DNA of 64,000 nucleotides from Nematostella vectensis (taxonomy: Eukaryota > Cnidaria > Anthozoa > Actiniaria > Edwardsiidae). Of this stretch, positions 12,201 to 24,200 are shown piece after piece. The position numbers and the translations under genes are program-made. The notes under the pieces were generated by a model. The model ran no database searches. It was not told the DNA's origin and worked only from the letters and a program-made list of their open reading frames with translations. Location: positions 9,715,821 to 9,779,820 of the forward strand of contig NC_064043.1 in assembly GCF_932526225.1 (NCBI RefSeq). Direction: 5' to 3'. The first letter of the stretch is position 1; every line of letters starts with the position of its first letter.

Positions 12201-15200
12201 AGAAGGTAAATAATTTAGCTTGCTTTGGGGGATGGGGAATGCCAATAAGTACATATCCCGAGCTAAGTAACATGCATCCCCGATAAAATATTTTGTTATG
12301 TTTCTGTTCTAGGTTACTTTTACACCATCGAGACTCTTTCGGATGTCAGAGAGAACATTTCCGTAAGTTTACTCGACAGGCCATGATGTGATCCCAACCC
12401 TCGTCTTTTTTAGCCATCCTCGCATCATGATTTGTATTCTCAGTTATGATTTATCGATTTCTTGGTATATTTTGCAGCCATGGATGTCTAATATTTTTTT
12501 GTATTTCTAACGCGTGGATAAAAGGCGAGCTCTGCTATACCATGCTCCACGTTATAGAATTAGGCATTCACCATTCATCATCAGGCCTTACAGCACTTAA
12601 TGCACGTAACCCTGCATTGCACGTGATCGTGTCTGGCTCCACTAACATGATCTTTGCACTTTGCGCACTTCAGAAGTACATGAGCACTTTAAGACTTTCG
12701 ATCACGTGATCAAATAGACATGTTACTACCACCGAGTGCACGTGACCTGTGGTCACATTGCACGTGATCGTGTGTGCGGTCCCCTGGCTCCACTAACATG
12801 ATCTTTGCACTTTGCGCACTTCAGAAGTACATGAGCACTTTAAGACTTTCGATCACGTGATCAAATAGACATGTTACTACCACCGAGTGCACGTGACCTG
12901 TGGTCACATTGCACGTGATCGTGTCTGCGGTCCCCTGGCTCCACTAACATGATCTTTGCACTTTGCGCACTTCAGAAGTACATGAGCGTGTTGAGTCGTC
13001 CTCTCGCTCTCACTAAGCAGCACCCCCCCACGTGGACTCCTATATATCTTGACCAGCTGGTGAGTGGGTTACCTGTGTCTCGTGTACCGCTAGTCTGACG
13101 CGCGTGTTGTTGTGTGTCCTTACAGCCGTATATGACCGTGCTCGGGAGACCGCAAGGTTTGTCCCGGGACCGCAATTTGACCTCCTGGACACCTATTTAT
13201 CGTGATGGCGGGGTGAGTGCGGTTAACATGCGTATTCTGGCAATAGAGTAAGAGCCAAACATTCAAAACAGTTAAACAACAAAATAGAGAAGAGCAAAAG
13301 AAAAGCTAAAACGTGAGTTAATCCGGGAACTAAGAATTATTTGGCGGGAAACCTTTTGGCGGGAAACCTATTGGCGGGGAAAAAAGAACTTTTAGTTGGT
13401 CATCGTATCAGACTCATTCGTGTATATTAAATCGTTTCCATCACCTTATAGGGCGACAAAGCAGTTATTTTGTGGCTCTTAGTCTCTTAGGTAGCAAAAC
13501 GTTTTTCTGAGGAGAAATTGCTAAATGATTTTTGGGGAGGGATTATCTTGCGTCAATTGCCAGAAAGCGTTTATTTTTTTATTATTATTTCCTTTACCAA
13601 GATGCATTGCATATTATCAATAAAAGATATTAATAATTAAACTAATCAATAAACAAAAAATACGCGAATACAGAAGTCAAGCAGTGTTGTTGTCCATTAA
13701 TTTTAACTATGAAAACTAACTATTTATCCATTGTCACTCGTCAACCTTTCAGTGCTTTCCCTTAACCCTCAATTAATTCATTTATATTAAAGATATATAT
13801 AGTTCCATTTTAATTTAATATGAGATAATGTTTTTATTTGCTAATAAATTAATATATAACAAACACAGATGATCATGGCACATTACTATCTCTTGCTTAA
13901 CTTTCTCTTTATTGCATGTTCGTTTGTTGTGGGTTTTCGTTTAATGCATGCATCCATGTCGTTCCTACGCATGCGTGGACTCATCCCATAATATGCAATC
14001 GCACTTGGTGTACTAAAGCTAGACACCAGACCTCCACTGCCACTCACGGTAAATCGCATGTCACACGGTAAGTATGCACTCCACTTTCGGCGTTTCCATG
14101 GTGATTCGCACAGCGTTTCAATGGTGATTTGCGCGGCGTTTCCATGGTGACTCGCGCGGTCAAGTTATCGTGAGTAGAAACGGCGAGTAGCCTCGTTTTT
14201 GTGTCTGTGCGTTTCTCATCATGTTTGAATTATGAACCATGTCATATTCATAAATCAGCACAACCATGTTATCCTACACAACTCCCCCTCACACGCCTAC
14301 CTATTTGCATGGATTATGTTTCGCACGGCTGAATCAGATTGTCTGTAGTGGCTGATTCTAATGGAAGAGTATTGTGTTGTTTTTACCCCTGAAGTCGTCG
14401 TCCTCATTGATCCTTAAACGATAAGGATGACCACGATATTAATGATAGTGATTGCAATGACAACGATGACAACCTTTTTGATGACAATGATGATAAAGAT
14501 GATGATGGCGATGACAACAACGACGATAACGATTCTGATGGCGATGATTATGAAGGCAATAATAATGACGACGACCATCATGAGATTATGATGACGATGA
14601 AGATAATGGTGGTAATTGTGATGACAACGACGATAATGATAATGATAGCGAATACAATGATGACGATAATGATGGCGATGATTAAGATGACAATAATGAT
14701 GATGGCGATGATTAAGATGACGACAAAGATGATGGCGATGATTAAGATGACGGCAAAGATGATGGCGATGATTAAGATGACGACAAATATGATGGCAATG
14801 ATTAAGATGACGACAAAGATGATGGCGATGATTATGATGACGACAAAGATAATGGTGTTTTGGTCATTATCGTTATTGCTGTTTTTGTGGTTGATGCTTT
14901 TGTTGCTGTACTTGTTGCTCTTGGTGCTGCTCTTGATGTTTCATAGTTGTGACGTCATGGTTACTGCTGTTGATGCATTTGCTCACGTAGTCACACTTTC
15001 TTGCGGGGACTTTGCCTTTGCGATTGTTCTCACCGTAGCGTATTTCCATTGTTATCCAAATATCTCCCCTCCTCTTACCCGCCTCAAGCACTGTCATCGC
15101 AACCAACTTACTCACAACCTCACCCACCAGTGTCACTACACAGCCGAGTATACCCACTCACACGCAAACCCACAGCAAACATCATGTACATCTTTTCCTA

Positions 15201-18200
15201 CCCATTAACCTCCAACTTCTGGTGACTATTTTTGCCTCAGGGTCTCGGCTTGATGATCACTGTTGTCGCGCCTATCTTCGATCGTAGGGTGAGTAGAGTA
15301 ATATCCACGTCATATGGAAATATACTGAGAAATAAACTGGAAATATACTGAGGACATTATTTTTACAGTAGCAAGCACAGTTAGATGGGTTGACATGGCA
15401 AAAGTCCGCGTTATCGATAAACGGTGAAGTTTTCACGTCGTGGTTTGGCATAAAATAGCTTAAAAGTATTAGATAGAACGCCGACATGTTGTTGTCGCTC
15501 AATTAACCACACCTTTCTCGTAATGCAATCGTTTTGTCTTCTTCAGAACAAGAACAACCTTCTAGGCGTGGTCGGGACTGATGTGGCTCTCCCACAACTC
15601 ACGGCGTCCGTACCATTTCACGAGGTTAGGGTCTTAAAATAACCTGATTGATTTGTTTATTTGTGACTTTCATTGCGTTATACAAATAATGAACTGATGG
15701 CACTAAATTAGAATATAAGCAGAAACACTAAAAACGCTAAATTCTGAAAAATAAATAATAGCAAAAGTTTATCCTAGTTGCTATGGCGTTAGTAAGGGAG
15801 GGGCACATCCAGGGGCTTAAACCAAGGGGCGTCACCGTAATGTTACTACGCCTATTTAAAAAAAGATTTAAGTAGCCTGCTTGCAGGCGGTACTCGGTGT
15901 TATCATCGCGGAAAACCCTCTACGTTCGATGATCGGGCGCCATATTGTATTCTAAGCCGCATGGTTACTGGGGGCGAGCGCAAAACGGTGGACGCGATTT
16001 GAAGTTTGTCCTGAGAATCAGGGTTTTAGTGCAGGCGGTTTTTTACCTCTTCCCTCTCCTTTCCCCCCTACCCTGCGTCCGTTTTTGCGCTCGCCCCCAG
16101 GAACCGTGCGGCTTAGAATACAATATAGCGCCCGATCATCGAACGGAGAGGGTTTACCGTGATGATAACACCGAGTACCGCCTGCAAGCAGGCTAGTTTA
16201 CAAGTGAAAGTCACTCTAAAACGACCCCTCCAGGGATTCGAAAATATGGATGTACTTGGAGGTTGTCGCTTACAATCGGGCCTATAGAAGAGCGACCACG
16301 TCCTTAAACAATAGAGGCTGGTCGCTAACAAGAGCTGTTAGACCAAAGCATTCGATTGGTAAATAAAAGGGATATAGTATTATAGATGATGTTCAGTTTT
16401 ACCTGAGGCAAAATATGCCAAATTCATGCAAATCAATCAAGTCGATTGTTTCGTCTTCATTAGCATGTATTTGCATTGAATACGGCTCATGGATAATACA
16501 ACGTTTGAACTTAGCCTCATAGGGATCGCGATGAAAATGTATTCGCAAAGGGAAGGACCAGTTGGTAATTATTTTCACGGGACACTTCCCTTTTAGGTCG
16601 GTGCTAATGGATACGGTTTCGCTACCAACAACAATGGCTTCATCCTGTTCCACCCCCTGCTCAAGGAGGGGGTAAGTCTAAGAAGACGTGCCTATCTTGA
16701 TATTTCTTTATTTGTTATGTTAACCCTATTTTCTATATAACCTATCTAACTAATAATGTAATTGTGAGCATGAAGGCTGTGCCTACTAGCCGTAACTTAG
16801 TGTTAACCTGTGTTGCCCCGATCAGAATCCTATCCCAGGCTCCGTTTCGCCCGACGCAGAGTTGCAAGAATATGATCCTGTAAGTCCCGGTGTTGAGGTT
16901 TTCTAAGAACATGTGGAACTCCGTACTGGCACAGGGTGCCCAAAACCGGTTTCAGGATAGAGTGAATCAATTGGCCATTGATGTTTGCACTTTTCCTCGT
17001 TATTGAATCAAAAATTGGTTTCCTATTCTTAGCCCTAGCGGTTGGTTTTGAGAATGCGCGCGGGCCGTATTTTCCTATCCCTGCCCCTCTTCGCGGTTCT
17101 TGTGTTCTGCCATATTGAGAAAAACTAGAAATAGCTTATCAGTATGCCAGGAAAGCTATTTATTAAGCGCGGATACGACTTTAGATACATTGTAATCAAA
17201 ACTGCCGTTCCCGATTTTTGTTTTTGACACGGTAGCGCGTATCGATATTGAACTTAAAATACCGTGTTGTTTTCTCAGAGGATCTTGGGTCGATTGATGT
17301 GTGCCAGATTACGGAGTTTCACCGGATTGTTTTAATCTTTTTAAATCTTTTCCACTTATTTCGCATTCGCGTCCTACTTGAAATTCCGCATTTCTGCGCG
17401 ACATTCCTTTCAACATCATTATTTCATTTACATTTTTACTCGTATCTGCAAAACTTTATTGTTTATTAATTTCCCAAAAATTCTACGCTCTTCTCTACCT
17501 ATGTACTAATTCTGACTATGATTCTGTCTTCTGTTGTACTCTGCTGTATATGTTTGGTTTGTATGGCCTCTTGTGTTATTGTTATTATTTATTCTTGATC
17601 ACTCTAATTCTGACATATTTTGCCTTTATTTATTTGGTTCAATTGTTCCTTGCACGTTTTTGATCTGGATGGTTTTAAATCTTATATGTTTTTTAAAATT
17701 ATCTTTGTTAAATTTATGCATGTTACCGATCTGGATTCATCAAAATATTTCAAGTTTCTGATCTCGATCAAAAAGTGCATGTTTTTCATCTTGATTTCTC
17801 AATGATTACACGTTTCCAATCATGATTTATCCAATATCTTGCACGTTTCTGATCTTGGCCAATGTGTTTCACTGCGTTGTTTGCACCAACCACCATCAAT
17901 CATGGCATGTTCCAAATTATCCTGACAAAATTTTCTGTGATGTTCTCGAAGCGTCATTCTTAAGTTTTTCTTTCATCCTATCCCAGGACAATCCACCAAA
18001 CTTAGACCTCGCTGACGTGGAATTGAAAAACGCAAATCTAGACCAGGTGTGTGCCATTTCTGTTTCTCCTGAAGCTCATTGTGATATTATCGAGATGCTT
18101 GGGGTCGTTTTCTTATCTTTAGAAGAATATGCAATTCAAATTTTGGCAAGCAACAATAAAATTGTTGATAGCATGATCGTCAGGACATCTTTTATACCAA

Positions 18201-21200
18201 AGTACTTTCGAAAAAAAAGTCTAATGAAGAAGTTTACGACAGTTGAATATTTTTTTTCCGGGATTGGGGTAGGGAGAGACTGGGGTTTGGAAAAAGCATA
18301 AGGAAACGAAATAAACTGTGTAATAAAAGGAAAGTGTGATAAATTGAAACATTTTGAGTTTGAGAATAAGAATTATAAAGTGATATTTATATAATATCGT
18401 TGTCATTGAGTAGCATTTAATCTTATTTCTCAGCTTTCTCGGAGCATGATTGATCGACTGACAGGAAATGTGACCCTGAAGAACCATCGCCTCATTTCAA
18501 AAGACTTGGTAAGTTAAGAACTTTACAATAAGCAAACAATTATTTGAGTAAGGGGTGCTTTATCTTTTTTCTCAGCTTTTTTATCGGGAGTGGGAAAGGA
18601 AAGGGGACTGGAATTTTAAGAAAATCGATGTTCAACACAACGATTGCTTCCTTATATTTATTCCTCCGAATTCATGGTTCAAGAAATAGCGAAAGTTATA
18701 ATTTCATTGGCCAGATTCGAGAACTCGAAGCCAAATTCTTCTTTGTCTCACAGAAGCGAATCAGCCCCCAAAGAGAATATCACATCTTCTTCACAGAAAT
18801 CAATGGTACTTCTTACAGGTGAGTGCCCCGGTTCCAGTGCGTCGGACCTCTATTTAGTGGCCAGCGAACTTGCGACGAAATAGAGAGACGTTCGAGGCTC
18901 TGGAACCAGGGTAACAGGTGAGCCGACTGTGTGACTTAACAAGGATGATCCATGCAACGCACTTGAGATTTTAGGTGAAAAAAAAATATTGATAATTATA
19001 CATGCAGTGTGGTTGGAAGTCATAGTGTTTTGATGCTATTTTTATTTCTCAGCTCTGCGGTTGCCATTCCCACGTCGAGTTTGTACAAAATGAAGTTCGG
19101 TACTGAATATCTAGGTAGGTCCACAACAGATTCACACAAAAAAAGAAACAGTTAAACAAGAATAACAATAATATTTGCCAAAGAAGGCTTTCGCTCTTGC
19201 CTGCTATAGTGCGAGATCGTGTAGACCCTGATGTGCAGGCGCATGAGCTCAAAGAGACTTTAATCAAGGCAAACTCCAATCCCTCCAAGCAATTTGTTCA
19301 TAGTTATATGTCTTAAAATAAAGAACATTGTTTTGTATTGCAAGCACTGATTACTTATTTTTCTACAGGCTCGAAAGATGATCTCATAAAGTCGGTTCAA
19401 GGAACGTTAACTCAAGTTGCTTCATGGTGAGTTGTTAAATGAAACAGTCACCTCGCTGGTATTGCAGGTCGAATTGTCCAAGTGTTTGTATGAAACTCCC
19501 ACTCTAACTGTAGTATTGTGGGACGAATTTTCCGATTTTGGCTGGTCCACCATAATCTTAAATGTGGATAGTCACTGCATACTTTCAGTCCTGCAATTAA
19601 GCTGTGGAAAGCGTTTGAATGCCTACATTTGAACTGTTCATTTAACGTTTATCCTCTCTCCTAAGGAAAATCTGCGAGGGCATCGTTCCGTTTGCTCGTA
19701 ACAATACGCCTCGGTACATTCCTACCTACGCCAGCTGGCAAGACATTATAAGCAATATATACAACGATATCACCAAAGCTAAGGACTTGTGTAAGTATAC
19801 TGTGCAAGATGATGGTTAAAGACTCGACAATCTGAACGATAAGATGTACCCATGTCATACTATGACACGGTCTCGTGGTAAGGATTTGACTTCACACTCG
19901 TTATGTCGAAAACGCACGAAATTCAACTGTCTGCTGGAGCAAAGTCAATCCAACTTTTATGCCCGTCTCAGATGGTCTTTTGTATTCTGTCTTTTTTAGT
20001 TTGTTTATACGGCATGCCGTTTCAAAAGTCTCCATCAGTTTCTCTCTAACGAGTGTTATTTTGATATTTTGATACTTATTTTGTTGGGGTTTTTTTGAGA
20101 ATGGGGTTTTCTTCCACCTCGTGATCTAAACGACTTCTGACACATTGTGAACTGCGCTATACATGCCCAACTATTCTATATCGCAGCTTGGTGCAATATC
20201 TAATTGCCAGGATTTGGTGTTGTCAGGTGATGAAAGCCTCTTTTCCCATCTCATGTTTGACGCGAGTACCACCAGCAAACTCGTCAATGAATGGAACGTA
20301 GTTGAGAATGACACGTAAGTGTGGACTTTAAAATCTGCTCGAGAAAGGTTGCCGTCTCCTCAGGTAGCATTTTAGTATTTTTCCCATCTGACTTCTAAGT
20401 CAATAGCTCTCGACTATGGGGACTTTTCCCTCTACAAGCATATGATCCATGGAATCATACAAGAGAGTGCGAAATTCCTCAATTCTTATGTTGCTTTACC
20501 TTTCGTTAAAATTTAGGAGCGGCGTTCTGTCTGTTTTTGTTGGAACTAGTGGAGGAATGGTCCGCTCACTAGCACCTGGGTAAGCATTGTGTCTTTCTCC
20601 CCCTCCCCCATCACCGTCCATATACATCAGCACTGTTAATCATAGCATAAATATCATAGCTATCAACCAAAATTGTCATTGTCACCATCGTCACCGCTAT
20701 CACAATCATCACCTTTGTCAATGCAACAAACCTACCATGATCACTATCGTCAACAACAACAACAACAACAATAATAGATTATTTTTACTCCACAGGCAAG
20801 TAGACCCTCCAGTATCGCGTGACATGACTCGTGAGCCCGTGTACGAGCGGGCAGCCGATTCCCCCGGTACCATTGTTATTTCTGCGCCTTACAAACATCC
20901 AGGTAAATGCTTTTCTATCCTGTTTTTGTTCCCTGCATATTGGTGTTTGCAATCGTTCCTTTCTGATATAAACTTCGGAATACCATGCCACATAAATGGC
21001 TTCCATTGGACTTGACATCTCGTCCTTTAGAAATTAAGGAGTGAAGTTGTTTCGTAGAACGATTGTCTCAGGGTACTCTAATGTTGCCCCCGTTTCTGTC
21101 TAGATGACAAAACCGAGGATGACAAGGTCTTGAATGCCAGTATTGCGTTGACCATCAACAAAAGTGGCAAGTCGACGGTAGCAGCAGGTCGGTAGCAACC

Positions 21201-24200
21201 ATCTTTAAGTTTGAGCATGTTGGGGTGGTAAAATGATGATGGACACTGGCGGAATATGAATAAGTAGTTTTTTCGACTTTAATCAATATGAACGTCTTGA
21301 TACATCTCTTAGAATATTCTATTTTTGTATCTCAGTTACTTGAATTAGCCGATTGTGATTTGCGTGACGGAAATAGGTAATTTGCGTGACGCTGTATTAT
21401 TTGGTAGTGTAAAATAGCGGGTTCAATGTACATTCTGTAATGACTGAGGATCTCTCTTTCAGTTGTTGGAATACAGATGAAGGACGACGCAATTCTCCAA
21501 AATATCATATCAGGAACAGAGGTACTTTAGTGTTGATCAGTTAAAACCATAGTTAAATCTATTATTGCACACTCTGTTTATAAGGTTTTAACTGCAACTA
21601 TTATGGATTTTCAACCAGCAAACTGTGTCCTGTTCATCAAAACCACAGGCCAACACGAAGTTGTTTGTTTGAGTTCCCTGTGAGTCAAGGGGCAAAAGTC
21701 TTATATTCTTCAGCTCCTCCCTGAGTAGCGACTTTTTAATTAAAATATGGGCAACAGAAACCTTAGCCCCTTTGAATGCTGACTGACAGAAGCCTCGCGT
21801 TAATTATGTAGTTTGTTAACGTTAACAAGAGTTCACAAAGTCAGTTTCAGCAGTTTGTTATAGTAAGAGTTCACAAAGTATTTGCTGTAAAACTAGTAGC
21901 GATACACTAAATGAAGCAAGTTCTTGATAAGATATCATTTGTTTTTCTGCAGGCTTGTGCTGATAATGAGGTAAGGAGTCAATGTGTTCTCTCGAGTACT
22001 TTTTCTTTGTTTACTGTCGAAGGCAATTGTTAAAATATAATTTTAAACGTTCATAACAGAGTCATTTTATTGTAGAATGTATTGGATTAAACAGCAAGTG
22101 GATGTATTTTACTAGAAGTCGGCCAGGTCCTTAAAACAAGTCGGGTGTAGGGTTTTAACATTTGTTCGTACGTAGAGGGTCTTAAAAAGACTGTTTTCTC
22201 TGCAGACACACTCGTGTTACTTGATTGATGAAGATGCCTATGTTGTCGCTTCAAATCAAGACTCAGCAAAACAGGAGGTAAGTAACACGTCCCCTTCTTT
22301 CCTCCCCTCCACCCGATCTGCCTTACCTCCTTTTGCTGCTGCGTTTGTCAATGTTTTTGTGATTTATTTGCGTGTTTTTCTGCTTTTGCTTGGTCTTCTT
22401 TTCCCTACTTGTCCTCATCTTAGTCGTCTTATTGGTCATTTTTCATATTTATTTTCTTCATATTTTTTTTCTTCTTTCTCTAATTTGTTTTGTTATTTTT
22501 TCAACTTTTCACCTTGTCATCCTTACCCATGTTCTCATCTTTTCTTCCTTCTTCATCTACCTTCTCTTCCACGACATCAGTCTAAGCGCACATGGAATAA
22601 ACCTCACCCACAGTATTGATTAAATTTATTTCTGATTACCTGCTCTGTTTCGGATCTAGGTTGGTAAATCGTTTGGTGCAGTGTATGGCCAAGTCATGGA
22701 GAAGATGGTCAATGAGTCTCTCTTTCAACGGTAAGCTTGATTGGTCAATTATTTGCCATTTGCAAAGCGCAATTTTCCAAAGTTTTTCTTACAGAGCTAG
22801 AAAACTGTTTTTCTTAGACTTCCCAGGGCATTATAGGAGCAAATGGGTTAATACTAAAACTTTCCATTTCCAACACTAAACATTTAACCGTGGTATCAAA
22901 CTCTGATAAGTCATTGTTTGGACAACATAAAATATTCGGATAGAAAACATCAACCTGGTCTCAGCCTTTTTTTAACAAATTTCGAACGCTATGAAACTTT
23001 ACAAGACGTTCATAAGTAAAGAAGCAGATATTTACTAATCTACCATCCCACATTTCTTTTCATTATCTCTAGCTTTTATTTCGATGACATCCAAGCAAAG
23101 TGTTCCAAGCAGCAGAATACTGCGTCCAGTGCGATGCGACATTTGAATGTAAGTGGTATACAAAAATGTTCCATTCAACGTGGATTAGCAAGTCACATCA
23201 GAAAGTTAAAAAGCTAGCGATGTCCTTGTCACAAGGTAACACAATCACTTTTGTCGATCCAACCTTACCTTTATCAATGGCACCCCCCCCAGAAGTCGCT
23301 GTCAAATTTGTAGGCAATATTATCACTATTGAAAATTAAGTTTATTTTCATATTATATCCTTCATATTTTCCTTTTTCCGTAGCCCTTGATGGCGCTTTC
23401 AAGCTATGCCATTTGGTGGACACAGTCATTGATCTGGTGAGTTTAAGGTCGCTGTGTATATTTTCTTAAATAATTACTTAAACCTGTTAAAAACTCTGTT
23501 TTAGGACGCTGGCCCAGTTCAACGTCTTCAGTCTGTTTAGCAGCAAGACGCAAGGTGATCATAAGATTTAAAGTGGAGGTGGTGATTGTTTTGAGGAAGA
23601 TGGTATGGTAGTGATGACAAAAGTGGTGATAATGTGTATGTGCATGATGTTGTCGATAGTGATAATGTGTATGTATGTTGATGGTGATAATGTGTATGTA
23701 AAGTTAACCATGTACAGTATACTTGCGTGAAAGGGACAACAGAGCGAGACTTTAAACAAAGTGCCCATGTGTGTGTATTCTTAGAAGAACACCAGCACAG
23801 TGATGACATTGATAAGAGATGTGTTTAGTTTTGTGGTAGTGATGATGTTTGTTGCAGATAATAAACTGTTTCAAACTCTTTAGTAGATTTTGCATCCGGA
23901 ATTAAGTTATCCAAGCCTAGCCAAACTTACCTGTTAGCTACCAGATCGGGGTCCCAATATTGCTTATTTGTTCTGGTGTAGTTTTGGCTGAAGATGACCC
24001 TTCGATGATATCGTGCACTAAGAGAATTCAGTTCTTCAAAGCAAACCCAGATGCCATGAAGAATGGGTACAACCCTCCAAATGTTGGTGAGTAGCCTTTC
24101 TATTAGGGTGGTGGCTAGGCCTAAGAGTGTGTGTATGTGTTTGGGTGAAGGGATTTGGATTCGCTTACTCTCTGACTTTCTCTACCATTCAGCCTCCTGA

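Noticed and set aside
14588..15208. 206-codon plus-strand frame
   Set aside because: First half is GAT/GAC repeat, second half has no homology or splice logic; it is inside alpha-2/delta intron 16.
17822..18301. 159-codon plus-strand frame
   Set aside because: It only happens to run through the true exon 17987-18046; upstream and downstream parts are intronic and the donor at 18047 is needed to reach exon 22.
18544..18883. Exon candidate covering 18586-18818 instead of 18754-18818
   Set aside because: Only the TTTGTCTCACAG acceptor at 18753 gives the correct phase from exon 22 and the family-like sequence ending in NGTSY.
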